64,000 nt of DNA, from NCBI RefSeq assembly GCF_004193775.1, contig NC_041021.1:568001-632000 (forward strand). The letters run 5' to 3'. Position 1 is the stretch's first letter. Each line of letters opens with the position of its first letter. This document shows, in pieces, positions 48,791-59,775 of the stretch. The translations under genes were made by a program, and so were the position numbers. The notes beneath the pieces were generated by a model. The model made no database searches. It was not told where the DNA came from and saw only the letters and a program-made list of their open reading frames with translations. This stretch comes from Glycine soja (lineage: Eukaryota; Streptophyta; Magnoliopsida; Fabales; Fabaceae).

Positions 48791-51700
48791 TTTTCCCTCG
48801 AGCAATACAGAACACAGTAAATTTCAAACTCCAAGCATTATATACTTTTTACTCTAACGCATGTTTCTTTGCTTTGTAGGAATTAGGATTTATAGTTTGA
48901 AGAGATTTGTAGTTTGAAAATGGGCATATATATTGCTTTATTACGGATCCCGAAAGGTTATGGTGTATATAAAATAATTAATAAATTGTTCTTTTAGTTT
49001 TGTTTGTTTCCTACCTTAAATTAGGTTTCGTATATAAAATAATTAACATTTTGATTATCAAAGTATAAATATTTTCATAAAAATCAATGCATATATATTT
49101 GTCCAATAATTTTTTTTTTATCAATGCCCCCCGCCGCTCAAATATCAAAGTCTGGCTCCGTCCTTGAACACGAGATAGGTTACCGAAAATTGTAAAATTC
49201 GATTACCAACAGTTTGTAAAACTAATTTGAATGATTTTTTGTAAAGAAATTAATAGAGAGAGATCGAGAGAGAAAAGTATAAGATAATTGAGAAGATGAA
49301 AAGAGTTGTATCATTGTATGAATAATATAACTCATGAAAATACTTTTAAATGTAATAATTAAATAAATTCAATGTATGATAAAGAAAATTTGAATTAGAC
49401 GAATCTATGTTGGACTATAAAAGGGAGAGGTATCTCCTTACTCATTCAACCTCTGCATGCATCTTCTTGTATTTATTAAACAATGTATTGAATTTTATTA
49501 GCAGTAGTAGGCATTTTGTTGCCACAATACAAACGTTTAAAATATCCTAGCCAGCTAAAAGATTTATCTGGAAGAAACATAGGGGCTGCGTTAGGTAACG
49601 AATTTTCTTTCCCTCCATTAGTTTATTCGTTGGGTAAGTCTTAACTATATATAACAAAAAGTGACAACATAACAAAATGAAACTATATGGTGGAAATCTT
49701 TTGTGGTGCTAAAAGTCTTAAGGATTAAAGATAGGAATACCGAATACGTATCTTAAATTTTTCCTTTTTGCTGTGAAGCTTGTGGATTTCTTGAAGCCAA
49801 AATGGGATAAAGCAAATATACATGTACGAATAATATAATGGGAATCACTTGCAACACTCAAACAAATAATAATTGGGAATCACTTTCAATGACACTTAGT
49901 CAAGTGATTGAAAGAGGCATCTAATAATCCTTCAAATATATGGTTTACAACTCAGAAAAAAACAATATAAAATCATATAGGAGTGCAAATCCACATAGCT
50001 TACATGAATCAGAAAATTTTATTTTACCAAAAATACCCTATTTTATCCCGAAAGCAAATAACCAATTCAATTGCTCAAAAGAAAATCTTGACTTTGGCGG
50101 CAGGTATCGCATTTTATTTCATCTAACTTCAACTTCGCTAGAAATCTCAATTTTGTTGGCCCTATTTGGAATCAAAACCATATGTTGGGCCCTAAACTAT
50201 TCTAATGATGGCTTTCCAAGAAACATATATATAGGCCCTAGAAAATTGGTTCTATTACGTGTCTTCCTTCTATATATTTTCAAGGAATAGATAAATGATT
50301 ACCCTCGCACTGTCCATCCCTTCTTTTTTAGGGCTGTACAAAGTACAGAGTAAAAGAAATTAAACTAATTAAATTAATTGGTTTGATTTGATTATTATTT
50401 TTTAAATCATTTTGAACCAAATTAACCTAATTAAAAATATTAGTTCAAATTGGGTTAATTATTTCTGCTTATATATACGTTGAGATTTTTTTAGTCACCA
50501 TAATGATGCGTAGTAATGTTTATCAATAAATTACTATTTTTTCAGAGTCTTGTATATTTTTCATTCATAAGGCTCGTATTTAAGATTTTATTTTTGTGAA
50601 GACCAAATCCAACATAACTTGAATCAATAACTTATTTCTAAATTTCCTCAAGCAATTATTATTTTAAAAAGTATTATATGTATGATGCATGCATACATGA
50701 GAATAAAAAAGGTGGTTTTAATGTTTTAAAAATCATTGATGTTATCGTCTAAGGGTAAGGTATTAAATAATAGAGATCGAGTAATTTTTCAATAACAAAA
50801 AGTGCAAATTGACACTAAATTCAAAATGTTATTATTTCTCAAAAAATTGCTTAAAATGTGGGGGAAAAGCATAAATTCTTTTTTTTTTTCGTCGAATGTA
50901 TGATTATGATGATTGGTACATCCAATATTAAAAAGTATGTTTCAACACAGGAAAAAGACGCGTTTTGGATTAATTGGAAAGCAAACCTAATGTATATGTA
51001 TTAAATAAAGATTCTTACGTGATATCCACTCATATTTAAGCATGAGAATAATCTATTCTTATGTTATAAATGTAATGATTTACATTTGAACCAGATTTTT
51101 ATATATTTTTCTCAAATACGATTGTTTAAATTTAATAATTCAAAGTTTAAAATTTTGATATTAATTAGTTAATGTGAAAATGATATTCCTCAGATAAATT
51201 AGTTTATTAATTATGTAATTTTTGTTCCAATTTAAAAATATTTATTCTTTAATTTAATCATTTGGAATAAAATAGAATTTTTTTTCTTCACAGGAAAAAA
51301 TTGTTATATATAATTAATTTAAAAATCAACAAACTTATCATACATTCTAGAATATGTTATAATTAAATAATTATATAAAATATTTTACTGTACATAATCC
51401 TTTTTCTCAAAATCCTTATTATTGACAATGATGAACATATCTCCTAATATATCTTTATTAAATAAAAATGGGTCATTGCCCCTCTCTTAAGAGTTTCATA
51501 TATTTGTTAGCAATATTACAAAGAGTTTTATGCCTTCAATAAACGCACAATAACCAATACTGTGAAGTTTCAATAGGCTTTTGATATTACTTGTAGACTT
51601 TAATTAACGCACGATAGTCATGTTAAAGCATCTACAGCGGTGACTTGTCAAGTTGTTTAAGCGAGTTTTTAGTGAGTCTTACACATCACTTCACACTTAA

Positions 51701-51984
51701 AAACTTTTATTAATTTTTTTTTGAAATTATTTATTGAAAAAAGTTATTGTTAAGACATTGCTAAGTAACTCTGCTCAAATAAGTAATGTCCTTTAATGCT
51801 AAAATAGTGAAGCATCATTACTTAACTCTAAGAAATTGAGATAAGCAGCCGCGTTGGTATTGTTCTAAGATAACAAAGTTCACCTATTAAATGAGTTAAT
51901 ATCAAAGAGTAACAACAACAATTCTGACAGACAATATTCTTTAAGTTAAATGTTTAAAAAATTACAAAGGTAAAAAATAGAACA

Positions 51985-52541
51985 ACAAGAACACCCCTAA
52001 ACTTTACTTTTTTTTTCAAGCAGACATCCTAAATTTTAATTTGTCTCAATTAATCCTTAAACTTTAACTCATTTGCAAATAGACATCGTGAACTATAAAT
52101 TTATTATGATTAATATTTAAACTTTAATTATTATTTTTTGTAAATAGACACATTGAACTTTAATTACATTTAAATTGATCTTTAAAATTTATCCATTTTA
52201 CAAATATATTTTTTAAGTTATTTATTTTAAATGATAACCATTCATTAATTTGTTTTGTTACAACTCATTTTTCCATATTTAAAACATAAAAAAAATATAA
52301 TTTAGAAAATATATATAAAGAGAAAATAATAACGTTAATAAAACAAGTTTTTATATTATTTTTTAATTCTAAATTTTATTATGTTTTTAATGTTTGAAAA
52401 AGTGATTTATAAAAATAAAATTAATAAACAAACAGTTGAGATTTTTTCCGTTATTAATTTAAGTCCAAATTAATATAAGAGATTACTTATGAAAGGGGTA
52501 AATTTTAAGAATTAATTGAGATGGAATTAGAATTTATATAT

Positions 52542-52601
<60 letters not shown>

Positions 52602-52750
52602 ATAAATTTTTAAACGAAATTAAAATTCATGGTGTATATTTATAAAAGAGATAAAATTTAAAGATCAATTGGGATAAAATTAAAGTTTATAGGGTGTCTA
52701 TTTGTAAAAGGAGCAAAGTTTATGAGGTTTTATACTTTTTTCCTCTAAAC
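51985..52750. repeat. Large foldback with internally repeated ~60-bp units
   Basis: The left arm carries repeated blocks of the form AAACTTTAAtt, then TTTgcAAATAGACATC. The right arm carries their reverse complements (AAATTAAAGTTTATAGGGTG, TCTATTTGTAAAAGG). Each arm has about three to four diverged units spaced roughly 60-65 bases. A long TA run (52536-52599) sits within the right half. It looks non-coding and non-autonomous. Confidence 0.6.
52536..52599. repeat. TA microsatellite inside the foldback
   Basis: A TA run interrupted once (TATAAATATA) at about 52553. Confidence 0.9.
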
Positions 52751-53397
52751 AGACATTTTTCTTATCTCGTCAATTTTAGGTGTTTATAATTTTTTTTAAT
52801 CAGACATCACATTGGATCAGAAACTAATATTATTTATAATCTGTAAAAAAAATATAAAAAAAACACTAGTTATCCAAAAAAAATTGTATAAATGAAAACT
52901 TTCTAAGATCAAAATATAACGCAAAATGTCATTTTCAAGTAGCAAATTAAATAGTTATTTTTCTTAATTAAGAATTTCATTTTATCATATGACATTTTTT
53001 TTAAAAAAAAGTAAAATAAAAACCTGAAAAAAACCGGACACAATATTTTAATAGATAAGTATATTTGAACGGGTGTCCATAGACCGAAGGGGAGAGTACA
53101 TGTTACAGGGTAGCACAATTAAGCAAAAAATGCCCCAAAAGGCTAATACTAGTACTTCCATGCAAGATGCTTTGATGCATGGCATCTTCTTAATTTCAAA
53201 AAGCTAGATAGGCGTTTAATTTCCAAAGACATGAACAGTGCACTTTACTTTTGGCATGCCCCAATTAATATATATTCTCCACAAGGTGTGGCCATTTGTT
53301 CCACACCACTAAATTGGAGTTGGAAAAAAAAACACTATAGCTAGGTTATTAGCTAGGCAGAGAAGAGAATTCAAATATATACTTAGCACCACCCACC

Positions 53398-56055
53398 ATG
53401 ATGAAGAGCCTAAAACAAGTGAGGAAAACAAGAAGCTACAAGCTTGAGAGATCTTCATCAGCAATGGAATACCAAATCACATCTCCTAGTGATCACCACT
53501 ACTCCACAGGCTATGTGACCAAAAAGTCCCCTCCTCCTCCTCCACATGTGGAGTTTCCTACCTCTCCACAACTCATATTTGGGGAGGAGATTCTTCACTT
53601 CAGCCACCCTCAGCACCCTCTCTCAATGGTGGATCTTCCTGACTTGTTCAATTGTGTGGGGTGCAAAGAGTATGGCTCTGGAAAGAGGTTTGTTTGCCAG
53701 CAATGTGACTTTCAGCTTCATGACTTCTGTGCCTTGGCTCCTCCTGCTCTCAAGGCACACCCCTTCCACTCACAACACTCTGTCTTGTTCCATTCCAAAC
53801 CAGGTAAACATACATATATATACTTTCTTTTGAGGTGTGTTTGGGGCATGCAAATACAAGCTTCCACTTTCCAAATTAAGCACAAAAATAGTAAACAACA
53901 ATATGTTGCTTTTCCGTTGAACAGAAGTTTGAAGGTTTGCAACACACTTTATCTCTCCCTCTTTAATTCTGTATCAATATGAGTGCTTATAAGTTATCAT
54001 AATTTATACAGGCCAATACTAATTTTATTTCCAGAATATAATGTTTTTAACCTAATAATTGAATTATATGTATTCGTGAGTATAAATGTATAATTTTTTA
54101 TTTAAAAATTATATTATAGTAAATGAAATTCATACATATTCATGTTTAAGATTTATGAAATTTTTTAATTTAATATAGTTCATAAAATGTTTTAATTCAA
54201 CAATAAAATTAACTACTCAATGTTTATAGATATTGTTAAACAATACAAGTCTAACTGATCTCAGAATATAGTGTAATAATAAGGGGGCTTTGAAGTTAAA
54301 TTCCTAAAAAAATTGTATTGTTTCTAATCTTCATAAGGTTTTAGTACTATTATTCGCTTCTGCATGGCTGGCCTTTCCTCAAGTCATGATTATTATGTCT
54401 ACCTAGCTAGCCCTGCAGCTTATAAGTATCCAATTCAGTTGATAAGTATCAAATTAAATACTTCAATTTAAAACAGCGGTGTATAATGAAGTATCTTTTT
54501 GAGGAAACCAACATAACTATTTAATTATAAATTAAACTTGTAACATATAAATACTTTTATCTAGCTATTCTTTAAAAAATCTAATAAATAAAATTTTAAG
54601 TGAATTTATATCTACATGAGTTTCACGCAGATAATAATATAAAACGAACTATGATAAATATTTATATAATTAAAATCCATAATTTTTTTAGTTACAATTA
54701 ATTTTTTTCAGTTAAAAATTAGGCTCTCTTTTATTAATCTTTCATTTAACTATATCAAAAAAACAAATAGTTATACCATCATCTATAAAATAACGTATAG
54801 AATGAATTATAAGGTCTTTTTTTTTTCTGATTTGAAATATAAGTTCTTGTCAAATAATATGATACTTTTCTCTATCAAAACTTCAAAAAAGTCAAGTATA
54901 TAGATGCTGATAAATTAAGATCCACTTACATTAAAAATAAATTTGATCAAATTAATTCATTTAATAACTTTTTGTGAATAACGAATCCTATCAATCATAC
55001 GAGATTGATTTTTAAAGTTTACACAATCAAATTTAACAAATTTTAAAACTATACTTAACGAGTCTGTGTGTGTGTGTTTTGGATCAAAATGCTTTTTATA
55101 ACGAATGTTTTTGTAAAAATTAGCACGAAATCGATAAGCATCGCATATTTTTTAGTTTCAACTATTCAATTATCTATTTTCTCTCTCCATTATCTTACTC
55201 TCAATTGGTCATTTCGTCTTTCATTACTTTTTGTAAGAAAATTATTCCTACTCAGTATCCCAACTTTTGTTGTTTTTTTTTTTCGTATTCATTAATTAAC
55301 TAACGAGATACCATTATCACACGCTATCTTCTTTGTTTTTTATTCGTCTCACTTTTAATTCTTTCTTTATTTCACATCACATAATTTATTAAACTTATCA
55401 ATTTTTCATATCTTTGAATTTATTTTCCTCTTTATAGTAATTATGAAATGGTTTGTTGAAGAATATGCATGAATTATATAAATTTTGTATATATGTGTTC
55501 CATTCCTAGGATAAAAAAAGAAATGAAGAGCATGAGGCCTTAATATTAATATTGTGTACGTGCATGTTTCAGTGAAGAGTGGGATGGCAAAATCAAAATG
55601 CGATGTGTGTGGCAAACCAACAAAGGGCTTTGGCTTCCTATGCACGGCATGTGCCTTTCAGATGCACCCATGCTGCGCCATGCTCAACAACGAAATCGAG
55701 TACCCAGCCCACTCCCACACTCTCAGAATGCTCCCAACAACCGTCCTCTTTCGTCTGCGGCGAGTGCAAGAAGCGGAGGTCCGGGAAGGTGTACCGTTGC
55801 ACCGTGTGCGAGTATCATCTCCACGCGGTGTGTGCCAAGACCAAGATCAATGGCCTCCAAGCCAATGGCATTAGACCACCTGAGAAGTCCAGCGTGCTTG
55901 CTGCTGCAGCACGCGTGGCTTCTCAGGTTGTCATTGAGTTCATTGGAGGACTCGTTGAGGGCATTGGAGAGAGTGTGGGAGATGTGCTTGTGCAGAATAT
56001 TGCCAAGGGAAACAATGCTCCTGCTAATGCTACTCCAAAACCCCGATACAAATAA
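53398..56055 (+). CDS. DC1 (C1-like, Cys/His-rich) domain protein, 2 exons; frame broken in exon 2
   Basis: Divergent C1 zinc-finger protein of the plant DC1 family; these bind zinc and are linked to stress and signalling, but this member's role is unknown. Exon 1 is 53398-53803 and exon 2 starts at 55573 (GT-AG, 1.77-kb intron). Exon 1 encodes a basic N-terminus, a Pro run and the first DC1 unit (HFSHPQHPLSM, CVGC, CQQCDFQLHDFCA). Exon 2 continues with CDVCGK, CTACAFQMHPCCA and SHTLRMLPTT. Around 55737-55745 the reading frame is lost. The family-like continuation (SSFVCGECKKRRSGKVYRC, CEYHLHAVCAK, then an Ala/Gly-rich tail ending at the stop before 56055) is in the +1 frame. The unshifted frame runs to a stop at 55874 with no domain. 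The shift corresponds to two missing bases or one extra base. The domains on both sides are otherwise well preserved, so the change is recent or an assembly error. Confidence 0.8.
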
Positions 56056-57567
56056 TCATCAGGTCCATTCAATGTGGACATATTATAGTTTCCTTATAGG
56101 AAAAAAGAATTGTATATCATTGATTGATGCAACTATTTTATATTGTTTCATTCTGTTTTATAATTTGTTGTTGGCTTGAGGAGGGGAGTTTTAAACGGTG
56201 GCTAGGGTTTATTTAAGCTTTTTCTGTAAATTGAAGTATTTCTTAGGTGTGTAAATTGTAAAATTTCAACTATAAATATTAATTGCGCGTATTAATTTGT
56301 CAGTTTTATTTTCTTTATGCTTTTAAAATTTATTTGCGTGCTATTGACTATTTATTTTATGTTTGGAATAATTACAGAAATTCAATTATTTGAATGATGA
56401 TTATACATAATTAATTGATATTACAATTGATTATAACTGTTGATTCTCAACGTGGTAATACATACATTTTTTTTAATATAAAGTAGTAATATTTATTAGA
56501 GTAAAAGAGGTACTCCTACCTTTACACAAATGCTTCACCTACTTAATAGGTTTTCGTAAGTCTATCACCATAAAACTTTAAACAATACATAAGATGATAG
56601 GATTCATCCACCACTCATAATAAATCATACTTGTCTTCTGTCAACAATCACAACTTATCTACAGCACCTCTTCTCTGTCTACAGCCATACTGATCAGCAG
56701 ATAATTAACCATATAATAAATAAAATGCTTTTCCAAGATTCTTTTGTCATCATATATTATCAGTAAATATTGCGAGGAGTGACTTCTCCAAATTAGTATT
56801 TATAAAATGTTATTTCTACACCAAACCAAGTATTAATTCTTTGCACAATTTAATTTAATATAAGTACATTTGAAGAATACATGCTAAGTTGTCACCTTTT
56901 CTTGCTTGCAAAGAACACGTGTCCTTGGACCATTATTAGGTGGTAGGATTCCCCTTTTCTGCAAATTGACCTTTGATGGAATTCTATCTTGAATTAAACC
57001 TTCCATGCAAGTGTTGTCACTTTCAATGGAGTCCGTTGCATGTGACCAACATTCCTTCTATGCAGATTTTTCAGAGTAAACTCCAGTATAATTAAGTGAT
57101 GATATAACACTCTATTAACCTTTCACATTATCACTTAACCCAAAGATGTGACTCTCTATTAATCTGTCATATTATTACATAATGGATTTTTATTGATAAT
57201 AGATACTAAAATCAAATATAAAAAAAAAAATCAGGAATTAAAATCAAAATAATTATAAATCATTAAACTCAAACCGCATTATACATCTATTATAAGAAGA
57301 AATCCATTAATTACATGTGTTTGCAAGCCTTTGATTAAGTTCAATAACTCGCGAGCAGGAGGTGGTATCAGGTATGGCACTCGCTGGACGTAGGCTTTGT
57401 ATGCCACACGAGTAGAATGAGTGTGGTTGGTGAACTAATAAAACTATATAAATCACCATTTAAAACATTCATACAAAATTGCACATGTTGAATTACCTGA
57501 AAGATTCTGAAGTTACACTAGTTTCACAATGAGAGACACCCCAAGAAAAAATCTATATGCCACCTGA
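56056..57567. other. Intergenic region between the DC1 gene and the PPR pseudogene
   Basis: About 1.5 kb, AT-rich, with no recognised element beyond the DC1 3' UTR. The two features are convergent. Confidence 0.5.
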
Positions 57568-59775
57568 CTACATCGGTTCCCAGTAGTCACCACATGAACA
57601 AACACCATGCCAAAAATGATGGGACCGATTTATATCTCTGATAACAATTTCTCTCTGCACAATTTTTTATATCAACTTCATAATAGCATGACAATCTACA
57701 CAAATACGAAGATTTTTAATGATACGAATAGTCTGTTGCATCATGTCAAATAAATTTAGAGCCTCCACAGATTATAGCATTCCATGAAACTTCATCTCGT
57801 TTATCCATCTTATCGAATGCTAGTCGTGAATCGTCAATTCTACCACATTTGGCATACATATCTATCAAAGAATTTGCAACTACACTATCCTTGTTATACA
57901 TGGTTTTGATAGTTAAGGAATGAATTTGACGCCCTGGCTCTAATGCTACTAAACTAGCAGAGGCACGCAGAACACTTGAGTATGTCACTTCAGTTGGATG
58001 TATGTCATATCCAAGCATATTTGAAAATAAATTTAATGCTTTCTCCCCATCCCCTAACTGAACATAACCAACAATTATAGTGTTCCAAGTTACCTCATTT
58101 TTCTCAGTCGATACAGTGAATAATTTCACGGAGTTCTCAATTTCACCACACTAGGCAAAAACATCCATGAGGGCATTTGACACAAACACATTTGAGTCAA
58201 GGCCAACTTTCAATACATTAGAATGAATTTGCTTTCCCAAATTCAGTGAAACCGAAGATGCACAAGCTTGCAGCACACTAGCAAACGTAGAATTATTTGG
58301 AACAACAGATGACTGCCTCATTCGACAAAACAACTCCAAAGCCTCCCTACTTTTATCACTCTGAGCATACCGCGCTATCATGAGACTCCAAGGAATAAGA
58401 TCATCTTTCGGCATTTCTTCAAAAAACTGCTGCGTCTCAGCAATCTCTCCAGACTTGGTTAACAATTCAAGCAGCACAGTGCCAACATAAAGATCCCTAT
58501 CATAACACGCTTTCAAAGCACATCCATGAACACTTTTCCCAACCTCAAAATTGTTCGGTCTAAACCCCATAACCCTCATCTGGCAGAAAAGTAGCAACGA
58601 ATCTTCATGGCAGTAATTCTCAGCATAGCAAGCCATCATCCCAGTCCAAGATACCATGCCCTTACAACAAATCCCATCAAAAACTTGGCACGCAGCGATA
58701 ACATTTCCAGACAGGATACGCATCAATAAGCGCATTCCCAACAAACGCAGCAGCCTGATGACCAAGCTTATAAACATATGCATGCTAACTCAACATGTAT
58801 CCGCCAAATCCATGCTCACCAGCAACTTCAGAAGAGTCGTGAAAACAAACTGGTTCACCTCATATCCTTCTCTGAATAACCCGCGCTAGGGATGCAGTCA
58901 CATGAGAGATTAAAAACTAATTAGCAAGTAGGGTTTTCACCAATTGGATTGGATCAATTTTTAAGTGAAAAACCATCTTGTTTAATCACTTTGGTTTTCT
59001 TAATTCATCATCTAATCTAAAGCTGATTCCATTGGATCAGTTTTTGATTTTAGTCTCTTTTTTTTCTTAGCAGAAAGTATTAAATAAAGATAAAATATAC
59101 AATAAATACAATAAAAAGTAACTTAAAATATCAAGTATCTCATCATCTATAAGTCATTGTACATCTAATAGTAGTGTAACTCTTCAAACATATATTATTA
59201 AAATAAATTTACACAGTTTAGTAATGATATTTATATATGATAAATAATTACAAATATATACGAAATAAAATATCTTAAACTAATTCACTGCATAAACATT
59301 CCAACTCTATATATACCTTTACTCAAATAATTACAACAAATTATCTATAAAATATATATATTAGTATACATTTTGTAATAACTTTACAAATATATACGAA
59401 ATAAAAATGTGTATCAAATCCGAAATCAAATCCAATAAAAAAAATCAATTTTTGATCTTTTCAGTTCAGTTTTTTGTCTTTTTTTTTCCTTTTATTGGAT
59501 GGGTTCATGATCGTCCTACAAGCAAGTAATTAACTAAATAGTAACTAGTAACTAGCAATTGTAAAAGAAGGTTACTTGAGAAGCAAGTGAAGGGCGCGGT
59601 GGAATTGGTGGGAGCGGGAGAAACCCTGGGCCAAGGTGACGAAAGAGACGGTGTTAGTGAGGGGCATTTGGTCAAACAGTTTGGAAGCGTCCTCCAAGGA
59701 TTCGAATCCAACGCAACTTGGAAATGGTGAGTAGAATAGAAGCATGGCGTGTGATGCTACTAGTACTATCCTCAA
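57568..59775 (-). pseudogene. Decayed PPR-DYW (PLS-class pentatricopeptide repeat) gene
   Basis: Relic of an organelle RNA-editing type PPR protein. The N-terminal piece is near 59720-59575 (LEDASKLFDQMP, FVTLAQGFSRS). After about 680 unrelated bases it resumes near 58893 (RLFREGYEVNQ), then runs with frameshifts near 58800-58720 into the long frame 58783-58151. A TAG at 58151-58153 replaces the expected codon between MDVFA and CGEIENS (AAG to TAG would suffice). The frame continues from there to about 57757 (VTWNTIIVGYVQ, NSLIDMYAKCGRIDD). At about 58547 one motif lacks roughly 15 residues. Near 57757 the sequence jumps from ALNLFDMMQQT straight to the end of a DYW domain (IRIIKNLRICVDCHA, then an in-frame [11 protein letters not shown] and CSCGDYW). 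The middle and most of the E/DYW region are therefore deleted. The original start codon is uncertain. Multiple independent lesions make this a pseudogene. Confidence 0.9.
58895..59572. mobile_element. Unclassified ~680-bp insertion splitting the PPR relic
   Basis: PPR coding sequence stops after ALHLLLK (59575) and resumes with RLFREGYE (about 58893). In intact homologs, as I recall them, these are adjacent. The intervening DNA is AT-rich and has near-inverted blocks (TTGGATTGGATCAATTTTT on the left; AAATCCAATAAAAAAAATCA on the right). It may be a non-autonomous transposon; no target duplication was established. Confidence 0.4.

Larger units (their letters stand above)
48372..53397. other. 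Intergenic region between the GT77 and DC1 genes
   Basis: About 5 kb containing the GT77 3' UTR, a SINE-like head (48.71-48.79 kb), AT-rich DNA without recognised genes, and a large foldback (51.98-52.75 kb). A TATA-like CTATAAAAGG at about 49417 is followed by a less AT-rich stretch, but no gene follows it. The last 200 bases, with a TATA-like TAATATATATTC near 53266, are presumably the DC1 gene promoter. Confidence 0.5.

Noticed and set aside
49410..49450. TATA-like CTATAAAAGG suggesting a promoter or LTR
   Set aside because: No gene follows, and no second copy that could pair as an LTR was seen in the window.
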